A stretch of 5,997 bases of DNA from Candidatus Omnitrophota bacterium (GCA_028717985.1 JAQUMS010000093.1:1-5997), one strand, 5' to 3'. Positions 1 to 5,576 are shown, counted from the stretch's first letter. The notes: generated by a model from the sequence alone, not told the origin. Program-made: numbers and translations.

Positions 1-317
1 CGCGAGGCTTGATTAAATAAGGCCTTACGCATATCTAAACCCGCCTGTACCTCATTAACTTTCAACTCATAATCCATGGGATCGATTTCAATAAGAAGAT
101 CGCCTTTCTTTACTTTCTGATTATCCTCAATTCTTACCACTTTTACTGTCCCGGGAATCTTAGGCGAAATAAGATAAATCCTTCCTTCTATGTATGCGTC
201 ATCAGTCTCAACCACATTGAAACTATTAATAACATATCTCCCTCCCATAATCACGGCTAAAATACCTACAGCGATAAAAATCATTAATTTTTTTACTTTG
301 GTTTTCGGCAAGCTCAT
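1..317 (-). CDS. EmrA/HlyD-family membrane fusion protein, N-terminal part (runs off left edge)
   Basis: Periplasmic adaptor subunit of a tripartite efflux or export pump, linking an inner-membrane transporter to a TolC channel. Only the first 105 residues are in the window. It begins MSLPKTKVKK, followed by one membrane anchor (about residues 11-31), then the TDDAYI motif (38-43) that is typical of EmrA-type adaptors. The first half of a biotinyl-lipoyl-like domain follows (about 45-80: ISPKIPG, DNQKVKKGDLL, EIDPMDY), and after it the start of the alpha-helical hairpin. The start ATG (317-315) overlaps the stop codon of the upstream tolC-like gene as ATGA. An AAAGGA ribosome site lies 6 bases upstream, so the two genes should be translationally coupled. 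In related loci the next gene is usually an EmrB-type MFS pump, sometimes an ABC transporter. The TDDAY motif favours MFS, but the partner is outside the window. Confidence 0.9.
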   Translation of the reverse strand, partial: MSLPKTKVKKLMIFIAVGILAVIMGGRYVINSFNVVETDDAYIEGRIYLISPKIPGTVKVVRIEDNQKVKKGDLLIEIDPMDYELKVNEVQAGLDMRKALFNQAS

Positions 318-1669
318 TTGGTATCCTTTCCCGGTTTTTCATAAATGGATATGAGATCCATACCGATAGAGTATTCAAGCTTGGCATAATTACGCTTCAA
401 CTCGTAATCGGCGCTGTAATAATTTGTTTGAGCTGTTGTCTGAAGAGCTATCGCCTCAAGGACATCCGTTGCAGTTGCGCTTCCGGACATATATTTTACC
501 CGGTAGACGCGGACATTCTCATCCGCCTGTTCAATAACATCTTTGGCAACAGCTATTTTTTCACAGGAATTCTTTAAACTATAATAGCTGTCTTCAACTT
601 CAAACTTTATGTCTTCAATAATCTTATCTTTTTGCTCTTTAAGTTGTTTTTGCCACGAGCGCTCTTTTAACAATTCCGCCCGCGCAGTACCTCCGTCATA
701 AAAATTCATCTTGACCCCCAAACCAGCCGACGCATTCCCCTCATGCACCTGATATTTATTCTGGGTATGGGTATAGCCTCCTTCGGCAAAAAGAACGGGA
801 AAATTTTCCACTGCTTTTGCCCTTTCAGCCGAAATTGATGCGCTTATTTGTTCGGCATAAAAAACAATTTCCGGCCTTTGAGCCTGTGAAATCACCCAGG
901 CAGACTCCATTCCTGGTAATTCCGGCGGGTCCATCTGTATATCCTGTACTTCAGTATTTTCCCTTAATGGAAGAGCAAGAATATTATTTAACCGCGCCCG
1001 TGTGATCTCTTTTTCATTTTGCGCGCTGATGAGTTTTTGTCTGGCGTCAGCAAGCTTTACCTGAGTAGGCAACAGATCATTTTTAACCGCACTTCCTTGT
1101 TCATAAAGACGTTCCATATCTTTTAGATAGGAAGCAAGGCTATCCACTTCTTTTTCATACACAGCAATCATTTTATCTGTTTCCAGAAAATTAAAATAGG
1201 CCACGATGAATTCAAGAGTGGCGATCCTTTTAACACTTTCGGCATGTGCTTTAGCCGCCTTAAATAAATCTTTTGAAGCACGATAATGTGAAAGGCTTTT
1301 ACCAAAATCGAATAACGTCTGGTAAACATCTACGCCGAAAGAAAAAGGATCTTTATCAGAAGTCGGCACTTCCTGGGAACCAAATTTCATTTTGTTTTGG
1401 TATCTGTTGTAAGTTTTTACTGCGGTCAAATTTAATTGAGGCAACAGGACGGAACGGGCAGCCAAAGAATCCTGATAAGCCATATCATTATCAAAAAAAG
1501 TTATTTTTATCAAACGGTTATCCTTAAGTACCCTGGAAATTCCCTCTTGGATAGTAATACGGTTACTAATTTTTGCTTCCGGTTCAGATGAAATCTCTGC
1601 ACCATAAACAAAAAAAGAACAATTAATTAAAAGACTTAACAAAATAACCACTGCTGTTTTATATACCAT
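314..1669 (-). CDS. TolC-family outer-membrane efflux channel
   Basis: Outer-membrane factor of an efflux pump: a trimeric beta-barrel plus periplasmic alpha-helical tunnel. The 451-residue product has a cleavable signal peptide (MVYKTAVVIL then a hydrophobic core, likely cut after VYGA at residue 24). Two OEP repeats follow, at roughly 38-235 and 250-440. Each repeat has the usual layout of a starting helix, then LLPQLNL or a similar strand segment, then long charged helices; the second carries NFYDGG. The length is normal for the family. The frame stays open back to an ATG at 1735. ATG 1669 is preferred because it has AAAGGA 8 bases upstream, begins directly with the signal peptide, and lies downstream of the promoter whose transcript should start near 1735. 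The cysteine at residue 17 follows Asn, so no valid lipobox is present. It is the first gene of an operon with the EmrA-like adaptor, probably repressed by the neighbouring TetR protein. Confidence 0.93.
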   Translation of the reverse strand: MVYKTAVVILLSLLINCSFFVYGAEISSEPEAKISNRITIQEGISRVLKDNRLIKITFFDNDMAYQDSLAARSVLLPQLNLTAVKTYNRYQNKMKFGSQEVPTSDKDPFSFGVDVYQTLFDFGKSLSHYRASKDLFKAAKAHAESVKRIATLEFIVAYFNFLETDKMIAVYEKEVDSLASYLKDMERLYEQGSAVKNDLLPTQVKLADARQKLISAQNEKEITRARLNNILALPLRENTEVQDIQMDPPELPGMESAWVISQAQRPEIVFYAEQISASISAERAKAVENFPVLFAEGGYTHTQNKYQVHEGNASAGLGVKMNFYDGGTARAELLKERSWQKQLKEQKDKIIEDIKFEVEDSYYSLKNSCEKIAVAKDVIEQADENVRVYRVKYMSGSATATDVLEAIALQTTAQTNYYSADYELKRNYAKLEYSIGMDLISIYEKPGKDTK

Positions 1670-1677
1670 TATATTAT

Positions 1678-1683
1678 TCCTTT
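1678..1683 (-). promoter_or_regulatory. Ribosome binding site that fixes the tolC start
   Basis: AAAGGA on the minus strand, 8 bases before ATG 1669-1667. The alternative in-frame ATG at 1735 lies at the expected transcription start, inside the operator, and would have no leader for a ribosome site. This supports the shorter protein. Confidence 0.75.
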
Positions 1684-1700
1684 CTTGCATAACCATAGTT

Positions 1701-1716
1701 ATGAACATTTGGTCAT
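1701..1716. promoter_or_regulatory. Secondary TetR-type operator in the tolC leader
   Basis: ATGAAC-ATTT-GGTCAT, an inverted repeat of 6-4-6 layout with one mismatch to a perfect repeat. It has the same arms as the main operator and lies exactly 19 bp from it, centre to centre. It sits about 20-35 bases into the predicted tolC transcript, where a bound repressor could block elongation or help binding at the main site. That it is a real operator is inferred from its similarity and spacing. Confidence 0.6.
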
Positions 1717-1719
1717 TAC

Positions 1720-1735
1720 ATGAACACATGTTCAT
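1720..1735. promoter_or_regulatory. Primary TetR-type operator at the tolC transcription start
   Basis: ATGAAC-ACAT-GTTCAT, perfect 6-base arms around a 4-base spacer. It begins 6 bases after the -10 box and covers the expected +1. The TGAAC-N4-GTTCA core is shared with the operator at the tetR promoter. A repressor bound here would block RNA polymerase. The adjacent TetR gene is the obvious candidate. Confidence 0.8.
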
Positions 1736-1741
1736 AAATAA

Positions 1742-1770
1742 AATGTAACATTCACCTTAGATTTTGTCAA
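1742..1770 (-). promoter_or_regulatory. Sigma70-type promoter of the tolC-emrA efflux operon
   Basis: The -35 TTGACA (1765-1770) matches the consensus fully. The spacer is 17 bp, and the -10 is TACATT (1742-1747, 4 of 6). Transcription should begin near 1735, leaving a leader of about 65 bases. The spacer contains GTGAATG (plus-strand 1749-1755), which is also found at the same place in the tetR promoter. Confidence 0.8.
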
Positions 1771-1817
1771 GATATTTATACTACTTACTATTAGGTGGGA
1801 TAATTATGAAGAAGAAG

Positions 1818-2429
1818 TTATTTGTTCGAAATGCCGTTTAATAGATACCTAAAAATAATGTCGGATAAATCAACTAAACTCTTTCCCTGTACCTTCTCTT
1901 CCTTAAACCACTCGAGAACAATCGTCTTCAAGATAGCGACGAACACAGTGTTTACCTGTTTTGGATCAAAATCTCTGCTAATGATGTGTTCTTCTTGAGC
2001 TTGTTTAATTAACTTCGTAGTATACTCATGTAACTGTTGGCCGGTAGGAGATTTTAAAAACCTTGTTTCTATTAATAACCTGGCTTCCTCTGCGATAAAT
2101 ATTTTGAAGAAATCCTGGTTTTTTTCAAAAAAAACCAAACTCTCCTGTACAAAAATCCTTAACTTACCTATTGAATCCTCAGACTGCCCTGCCTTCCCTT
2201 CTACTATAGACAATAAACTTTTAAGCTTTTCTTCAAACAAACCAAAATAAAGCGCGTCTTTGTCTTTAAAATGAAGATATACTGTTCCGGTTGCATATTG
2301 CGCTTCTTTTGCGATATCTCTTATTGTTGCATTATGGTATCCTTTCAAAGCAAATAAATGTTCTGCGGCTTTAAGGATGTCGCTTCTGCGTAATTGCCTA
2401 TCTCTTTCTTTCCTGCTTAACGTAGTCAT
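1818..2429 (-). CDS. TetR/AcrR-family transcriptional repressor
   Basis: Cytoplasmic ligand-responsive DNA-binding dimer, here probably the local repressor of the efflux operon and of itself. The 203-residue protein has a classic TetR_N domain at about 15-62: ILKAAEHLFALKGYHNATI, then DIAKEAQYATGTVYLHFKDK with the helix-turn-helix at about 35-55. A variable, mostly helical ligand-binding domain fills 65-200, with aromatic clusters such as FFEKNQDFFKIF. Length is normal for the family. The start at 2429 is supported by AAGGG about 5 bases upstream. The gene lies directly upstream of the tolC-like gene on the same strand, but each has its own promoter, and both promoters carry the same inverted repeat. 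The inducer cannot be read from the sequence. Substrates of such pumps are often toxic organic compounds. Confidence 0.92.
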   Translation of the reverse strand: MTTLSRKERDRQLRRSDILKAAEHLFALKGYHNATIRDIAKEAQYATGTVYLHFKDKDALYFGLFEEKLKSLLSIVEGKAGQSEDSIGKLRIFVQESLVFFEKNQDFFKIFIAEEARLLIETRFLKSPTGQQLHEYTTKLIKQAQEEHIISRDFDPKQVNTVFVAILKTIVLEWFKEEKVQGKSLVDLSDIIFRYLLNGISNK

Positions 2430-2459
2430 TTTATCCCTTTTTTGATATCATCTAATTAT

Positions 2460-2473
2460 TGAACAATTGTTCA
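2460..2473. promoter_or_regulatory. TetR-type operator at the tetR transcription start
   Basis: TGAACAATTGTTCA, a perfect 14-base palindrome. It starts 7 bases after the -10 box of the tetR promoter, covering the expected +1. The core TGAAC-N4-GTTCA equals that of the tolC operator. This placement predicts autorepression. Confidence 0.8.
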
Positions 2474-2480
2474 CAATTGA

Positions 2481-2509
2481 AATTTACCATTCACATTGTC
2501 TTTTGTCAA
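2481..2509 (-). promoter_or_regulatory. Sigma70-type promoter of tetR
   Basis: The -35 TTGACA (2504-2509) is perfect. The spacer is 17 bp, and the -10 is TAAATT (2481-2486, 4 of 6). It aligns without gaps to the tolC promoter. The predicted start near 2474 gives a leader of about 45 bases. The interval 2430-2648 holds only this promoter, its operator and the terminator; no gene is visible in it. Confidence 0.8.
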
Positions 2510-2567
2510 TCAATTTAAGACTTGAGTTATCGCAGAAAAAATTCTTAACCGGGAATATGTTTATGAT

Positions 2568-2604
2568 AAAAAAAAGGGCATCCGGAAAACCGGATGCCCT
2601 TTTT
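2568..2604 (-). terminator. Intrinsic terminator of the lipoprotein gene (possibly bidirectional)
   Basis: Perfect 10-bp GC-rich stem (GGGCATCCGG / CCGGATGCCC) with a 4-base loop. On the minus strand it is followed by eight T residues; on the plus strand it is followed by five. It lies 45 bases after the stop codon of the PG-binding lipoprotein and isolates that gene from tetR. No plus-strand gene leads into it, so the second direction may be unused. Confidence 0.92.
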
Positions 2605-2648
2605 AACACCACATCTCCCTCCTTTTTACGAGAGAGTAAATCCAGGAT

Positions 2649-3065
2649 TTATTTTGTTCCTGCGTTTAAATATTTTGCTAAAGCATCTTTTGTTTTTGAA
2701 CCAATAATACCGTCAACTTTCAAATCATTGGCTTTTTGAAATGCCCTGATAGCCTTACGGGTATTCTTCCCGATTTTACCGTCAATGGTACCCTTGTAAA
2801 AACCGGCGTTCTTCAGTGCCGTCTGAACATCCCGGATACTCATTGAGATATCTTTTGAGGCGGTCTCTCCTGTATCAGATTTCACCCCGGTAGATTCTGA
2901 AGTATCTTTGGATTCTGAAACAACCGGCTCCTGTTTCTGCTCCATCATCGCCGTTTTATTTTCCAAAACCGCGATACGCTGTTCAATCTGGGAAACTTTC
3001 TTGCTGGTAGCGCACCCTGAAAGCAATAAAAACAAAGGGATGACCAAAAATATCAGTTTGTTCAT
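2649..3065 (-). CDS. Lipoprotein with coiled coil and C-terminal PG_binding_1 domain
   Basis: Small 138-residue envelope lipoprotein predicted to bind peptidoglycan. A type II signal peptide ends in the lipobox LSGC with the lipidated Cys18. The next residue is Ala rather than Asp, which by enterobacterial rules would send it to the outer membrane. A short coiled coil follows (about 24-44, IEQRIAVLENK), then a flexible Ser/Thr/Glu/Lys-rich linker (45-72). The last part is a PG_binding_1 domain (about 77-132) with GFYKGTIDGKIGKNTRKAI, AFQKANDLKVDGIIG and DAL, the standard pattern of that fold. No catalytic domain is attached, so it is probably a structural anchor. AAGGAGG 7 bases before the ATG supports the start. 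It has its own strong promoter and terminator, so it is probably monocistronic. The partner is unknown; a role beside the upstream ExbBD is inference. Confidence 0.88.
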   Translation of the reverse strand: MNKLIFLVIPLFLLLSGCATSKKVSQIEQRIAVLENKTAMMEQKQEPVVSESKDTSESTGVKSDTGETASKDISMSIRDVQTALKNAGFYKGTIDGKIGKNTRKAIRAFQKANDLKVDGIIGSKTKDALAKYLNAGTK

Positions 3066-3138
3066 TCTTTTATCCTCCTTTTAATTTCTGTGATTAAACC
3101 GTTATAAAATCTTATTACGAAATAGTTAATTTTGTTTT

Positions 3139-3166
3139 ATTATAAACTTAAATCGCCCTATGTCAA
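3139..3166 (-). promoter_or_regulatory. Strong sigma70-type promoter of the PG-binding lipoprotein gene
   Basis: TTGACA (3161-3166) and TATAAT (3139-3144), both perfect matches, separated by 16 bp. The expected start near 3132 gives an AT-rich leader of about 66 bases ending in AAGGAGG. This suggests abundant constitutive expression, as is usual for structural envelope lipoproteins. Confidence 0.82.
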
Positions 3167-3188
3167 GACAAAAAGCCTTCCCTGTGTA

Positions 3189-3824
3189 TTAGTTCGCTTC
3201 CCCTGACGATGGATTCTTTTCTTGTTTAATAAGTTTATTCTCTTTTATCTCAGAACGTATCTTCTTCCTCTCTTCTTTGTTTTCTGTTTTCTGTTCCTCT
3301 CTCATCTCTTTGGCTTCAGATTTTTGGGCCGCTATATGTTCTCTAATAGCTTTCTTTTTCTCTTCCTGGGTCATAGTCGTGTCGGAAGCGATCTTTTCGA
3401 AAAACGCCACATTTTCATTATGCCGCTGATCGCGGAACGCGACTTGTTCTTTATACTGAGATTCAAAGAAATTCACCAGCTCATTCTTTTGGGTATCGGT
3501 CAAATTCTTATTGCTGTTCAGTTTTTCTTTCAGATATGAGGTATTCTCCTCATGCTGGGTCTGGCGGAATGTTTTATTTTCTTCAAACTGTTTTTCCCGG
3601 TGTTCTTGCACCGCGGTCTTGCGTTGTTCCGGAGAAAGCTCTTTTAATCCCTGCCGGAATTCCTTGTTTTCCTCTTTCTGTTGTTTAACGTGTTCCTGAG
3701 TTTCCACCCTCTGTTTCTGCCTGAATTCGCTTCGTTCTTTTCCCTTTCCCTGGGATTCTCCGGCAAAAACACCGACAGGAATCAACAATACCGCGGCCAC
3801 GACCATCGCTACTTCTCTTTTCAT
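3189..3824 (-). CDS. Exported, highly charged helical protein with LTxxQ-like repeats
   Basis: Function unknown. The 211-residue product has a Sec signal peptide (MKREVAMVV, hydrophobic to about residue 20, likely cut at VFA|GE). The rest is almost wholly Glu/Lys/Gln/Arg/Asn, predicted helical and coiled-coil forming. Three LTxxQ-like motifs are spaced 45 and 43 residues apart: LSPEQ (63-67), LTDTQ (108-112) and MTQEE (151-155). The short word EENKxFRQ occurs at 51-58 and 81-88, with a looser version EQVAFRDQ at 126-133, so the protein looks built from degenerate repeats. LTxxQ motifs are characteristic of the periplasmic Spy/CpxP chaperone family, but those proteins carry two motifs and are shorter, so the link is tentative. 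GAGGAGG before the ATG supports the start. It lies 71 bp after exbD, possibly co-transcribed with it or read from a local weak promoter. No convincing terminator follows. Confidence 0.82.
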   Translation of the reverse strand: MKREVAMVVAAVLLIPVGVFAGESQGKGKERSEFRQKQRVETQEHVKQQKEENKEFRQGLKELSPEQRKTAVQEHREKQFEENKTFRQTQHEENTSYLKEKLNSNKNLTDTQKNELVNFFESQYKEQVAFRDQRHNENVAFFEKIASDTTMTQEEKKKAIREHIAAQKSEAKEMREEQKTENKEERKKIRSEIKENKLIKQEKNPSSGEAN

Positions 3825-3842
3825 ACTTCCTCCTCATGTTAG

Positions 3843-3867
3843 CCGGCTTCTGCCGGAAAGAATTATA
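3843..3867 (-). promoter_or_regulatory. Possible local promoter plus 5' hairpin before the LTxxQ-repeat gene
   Basis: On the minus strand a perfect TATAAT (3862-3867) is followed by CCGGC-AGAA-GCCGG (3843-3856), a 5-bp stem-loop, and then by GAGGAGG and the ATG. No good -35 is seen at the right distance, and no extended -10 TG. If transcription starts about 7 bases after the -10, the hairpin would form the very 5' end of the mRNA and could protect it. Read-through from exbBD is an equally fair explanation. Confidence 0.4.
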
Positions 3868-3895
3868 CCTAAAAAAACAGACACAAACTGACTGC

Positions 3896-4312
3896 CTATT
3901 CCGGTGTCGCAGCTATATGTAAATTGGTTATCCCTAACTCCGAAAGAGAATCCAGAACATCAACAATATCTTTAAATCTGACAAGTTTATCAATCCGCAA
4001 CACTACTCCAATCGACGGATTCTCTTTATACCGGCGGGACATTGTATCTTTCAGTTCTTTTTTTGTTACAAGGTCGTTATCCACATACCGCAGGCCTTCG
4101 TCGGTAATACTGATATACATCATGTCGTTTTTTTTCGCATTTGTTGTAAGAGGAGTGGCATTCCCGGCTTCCGGCAGGTTAATTTTAATGCTTGATTGAA
4201 AAATAAGAGGAGTCGCGACCATAAAAATAATCAAAAGGACCAGAATAACATCGGTAAACGGGGTTATATTTATTTCCGCGACTAATTTCGGTTTTCTTGT
4301 CTTGATATTCAT
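3896..4312 (-). CDS. exbD: ExbD/TolR-family proton-channel subunit
   Basis: Inner-membrane subunit that, with ExbB, uses proton flow to drive movement in the envelope. The 138-residue protein has a short cytoplasmic basic N-terminus and a single transmembrane helix at about 20-39. The family motif NITPFTDVILVLLIIFM contains Asp21, which aligns with the essential membrane Asp of ExbD and TolR. A periplasmic domain fills 45-138 and ends in VLDSLSELGITNLHIAATPE, the usual C-terminal pattern. Length is typical. The ATG comes one base after the exbB stop codon (TAACATG) and has no good Shine-Dalgarno of its own, so it probably depends on translational coupling. No tonB or tolA gene follows in the window, so ExbD versus TolR cannot be decided by context. 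The name is a family-level label. Confidence 0.93.
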   Translation of the reverse strand: MNIKTRKPKLVAEINITPFTDVILVLLIIFMVATPLIFQSSIKINLPEAGNATPLTTNAKKNDMMYISITDEGLRYVDNDLVTKKELKDTMSRRYKENPSIGVVLRIDKLVRFKDIVDVLDSLSELGITNLHIAATPE

Positions 4313-4313
4313 G

Positions 4314-4925
4314 TTATTTCGTTTTCACTATATCGAGCAATTCGGAAGAACACAACTCCATATCGGCGATAAACGTATCTATCCGTTTGACAAAAAAATT
4401 ATACGCGATAACTGCCGGGATGGCGACACATAGCCCCGCGGCCGTGCATACGAGAGCTTCGGAAATACCGCTAATGACAACTGAGATCCCACCCGAACCG
4501 CTTGAAGCGATATCTCTAAACGCGCGTATAATCCCAATTACCGTTCCGAAAAGCCCGACATATACCGAGATACTCCCGATAGTTCCCAGGATATCCGTAA
4601 AACGTTCAAGAGACATAACCTCTCGTGAAGATTGCCGCTCCATCGCGTTCCGAATCTTTTTTTCATCATGGCCTTGCAGGAGCAAACCCGCGTGCACAAC
4701 AGAAGCAAATGGAGTATCGGTATGTTTACACACCTCCTCCGCTTTTTTTGTGTAACCCTTCTCAAGGGCAACCCTCACATAATCCATGAATTCAGAGCAT
4801 GGGATGCCGGAACGGCGGCTGTAATACAAAAGCCGCTCTAATATTATAGCGAGAGATATAACCGAAAACAGGATTAAAACATACATGGTGACGCCGCCGG
4901 AACTAATGATTTGCATTAAACTCAT
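4314..4925 (-). CDS. exbB: ExbB/TolQ/MotA-family proton-channel subunit
   Basis: Inner-membrane subunit that forms the pentameric channel around the ExbD dimer. The 203-residue protein shows three hydrophobic helices at about 13-33, 113-133 and 157-178. A cytoplasmic domain of about 80 residues lies between the first two. The conserved block LGTIGSISVYVGLFGTVIGI (113-132) and the motif EALVCTAAGLCVAIPAVIAYN are characteristic. Glu156 and Thr161 in the latter match the conserved channel residues of E. coli ExbB (Glu176, Thr181). Length is somewhat short but within family range. GAGGAGG 7 bases before ATG 4925 supports the start. It is the first gene of an operon with exbD, and an extended -10 promoter lies upstream. 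It could energise a TonB or Tol-like system, or a dedicated envelope partner encoded nearby. Confidence 0.93.
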   Translation of the reverse strand: MSLMQIISSGGVTMYVLILFSVISLAIILERLLYYSRRSGIPCSEFMDYVRVALEKGYTKKAEEVCKHTDTPFASVVHAGLLLQGHDEKKIRNAMERQSSREVMSLERFTDILGTIGSISVYVGLFGTVIGIIRAFRDIASSGSGGISVVISGISEALVCTAAGLCVAIPAVIAYNFFVKRIDTFIADMELCSSELLDIVKTK

Positions 4926-5009
4926 GCGATAGCCTCCTCAGGTAAATTCTATAGTTAACTGCTTTCAAAACAGTAATAAACATTGCTACGGAAATTTCAA
5001 ATGTGATGT

Positions 5010-5018
5010 ATTATAGCA
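5010..5018 (-). promoter_or_regulatory. Extended -10 promoter of exbB-exbD
   Basis: TGC-TATAAT on the minus strand: a perfect -10 (5010-5015) with the TG of an extended -10. The sequence at -35 (near TTTTTC) is poor, which such promoters tolerate. The predicted start near 5003 leaves a leader of about 78 bases with no obvious riboswitch. The whole 4926-5075 interval holds only this promoter, the leader and an imperfect inverted repeat. Confidence 0.6.
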
Positions 5019-5075
5019 AAATTTTTGACCGGGAAAAACATTTTTAATGATTCCCCGGGTTTTCCTCCTGCCGCA

Positions 5076-5576
5076 TCAGGCGTTTCCCGGCTCTATACGT
5101 TCCTTGAGATGTTCAGCCCACGTTTTGGCTTTAGCGGCATTCTCTTCTTTTCCCTTTTTCAAGGGTTCGATAAAATCAATCTCTCCGATAATAGTATTTC
5201 CTGCCAGTTTTTCTTTCATGCATTCCAGTGTGCGTCCTTTCCCTCCTCCTGAGCAGCAAAATACGGCAATTTTTTTGCCTGTGAGTTTATTTTTTTCAAA
5301 GAAAGCCCCCAGAGCGGGGGCATAACTAAAGGCCCAAACCGGGGTTCCGATAACCACAACGTCATAATCAGAGGGCTGTTTTTCTAAAGCGGCAAGTTCG
5401 GGCAGAATTTTACGGAATACCAAACCTCCTCCTGTAACAAATTTCATAAATCCCCTTGGATTGATATCGCGTACAGGTTTTAATTCAATACAATCCCCGC
5501 GCAATGTGTCCGCTATAATACCGGCAATAAACTTTGTATTACCTTCAAGAGAATAATAAACCACTGCTATTTTCAT
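5076..5576 (-). CDS. Flavodoxin family protein
   Basis: Small cytoplasmic FMN-binding protein, either an electron carrier or a flavodoxin-like NAD(P)H oxidoreductase. The 166-residue product has the flavodoxin fold signatures in order. The first strand and phosphate loop are MKIAVVYYSLEGNTK (phosphate contacts in 8-15, S-x-x-G-N-T). The FMN-side loop VVVIGTPVWAFSYAP follows (73-87), with Trp81 well placed to stack on the flavin. The third loop is KIAVFCCSGGGKG (102-114). Length matches short-chain flavodoxin-like proteins. The paired cysteines at 107-108 and the GGGKG loop resemble the uncharacterised flavodoxin families rather than classic FldA. GAGGAG, overlapping the TGA of the upstream gene, supports the start. 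It sits 10 bp after the EamA-like gene, so the two are probably co-transcribed, though no functional link is evident. The electron partner is unknown. Confidence 0.88.
   Translation of the reverse strand: MKIAVVYYSLEGNTKFIAGIIADTLRGDCIELKPVRDINPRGFMKFVTGGGLVFRKILPELAALEKQPSDYDVVVIGTPVWAFSYAPALGAFFEKNKLTGKKIAVFCCSGGGKGRTLECMKEKLAGNTIIGEIDFIEPLKKGKEENAAKAKTWAEHLKERIEPGNA

Noticed and set aside
817..1527. Plus-strand open frames inside the tolC-like gene, and similar antisense frames within the exbB, exbD, LTxxQ-repeat and flavodoxin genes.
   Set aside because: They lack ribosome sites and recognisable domains, and lie opposite well-supported genes; they are coding shadows.
2467..2739. A 90-codon plus-strand frame across the terminator and the 3' end of the lipoprotein gene.
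   Set aside because: It begins inside the tetR operator, reads through a perfect terminator hairpin, and ends antisense to the PG-binding domain; no domain and no ribosome site.
3171..3200. AAGC and GCTTTTT near the end of the LTxxQ-repeat gene as a possible terminator.
   Set aside because: Only four pairs with a loop of about 19 bases; not distinguishable from chance.
3871..3895. T run on the minus strand after exbD, which could suggest a terminator.
   Set aside because: No stable GC-rich stem lies directly before the seven T residues.
4538..4771. A 77-codon minus-strand frame inside exbB in a shifted register.
   Set aside because: It overlaps the clearly conserved core of exbB, and its product (Arg- and Cys-rich) resembles no known protein.
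4952..4975. ACTG/CAGT hairpin in the exbB leader, considered as an RNA regulatory element.
   Set aside because: Four base pairs, then a mismatch and A-T pairs only; no known riboswitch consensus seen in the 78-base leader.
5029..5058. Imperfect inverted repeat CCGGGAA / TTCCCCGG downstream of the flavodoxin gene, a possible terminator.
   Set aside because: The arms differ by a bulged base, the loop is 15-16 bases, and on the minus strand it is followed by TCAAAAATTTT rather than a T run. It also abuts the exbB promoter. Too weak to call.
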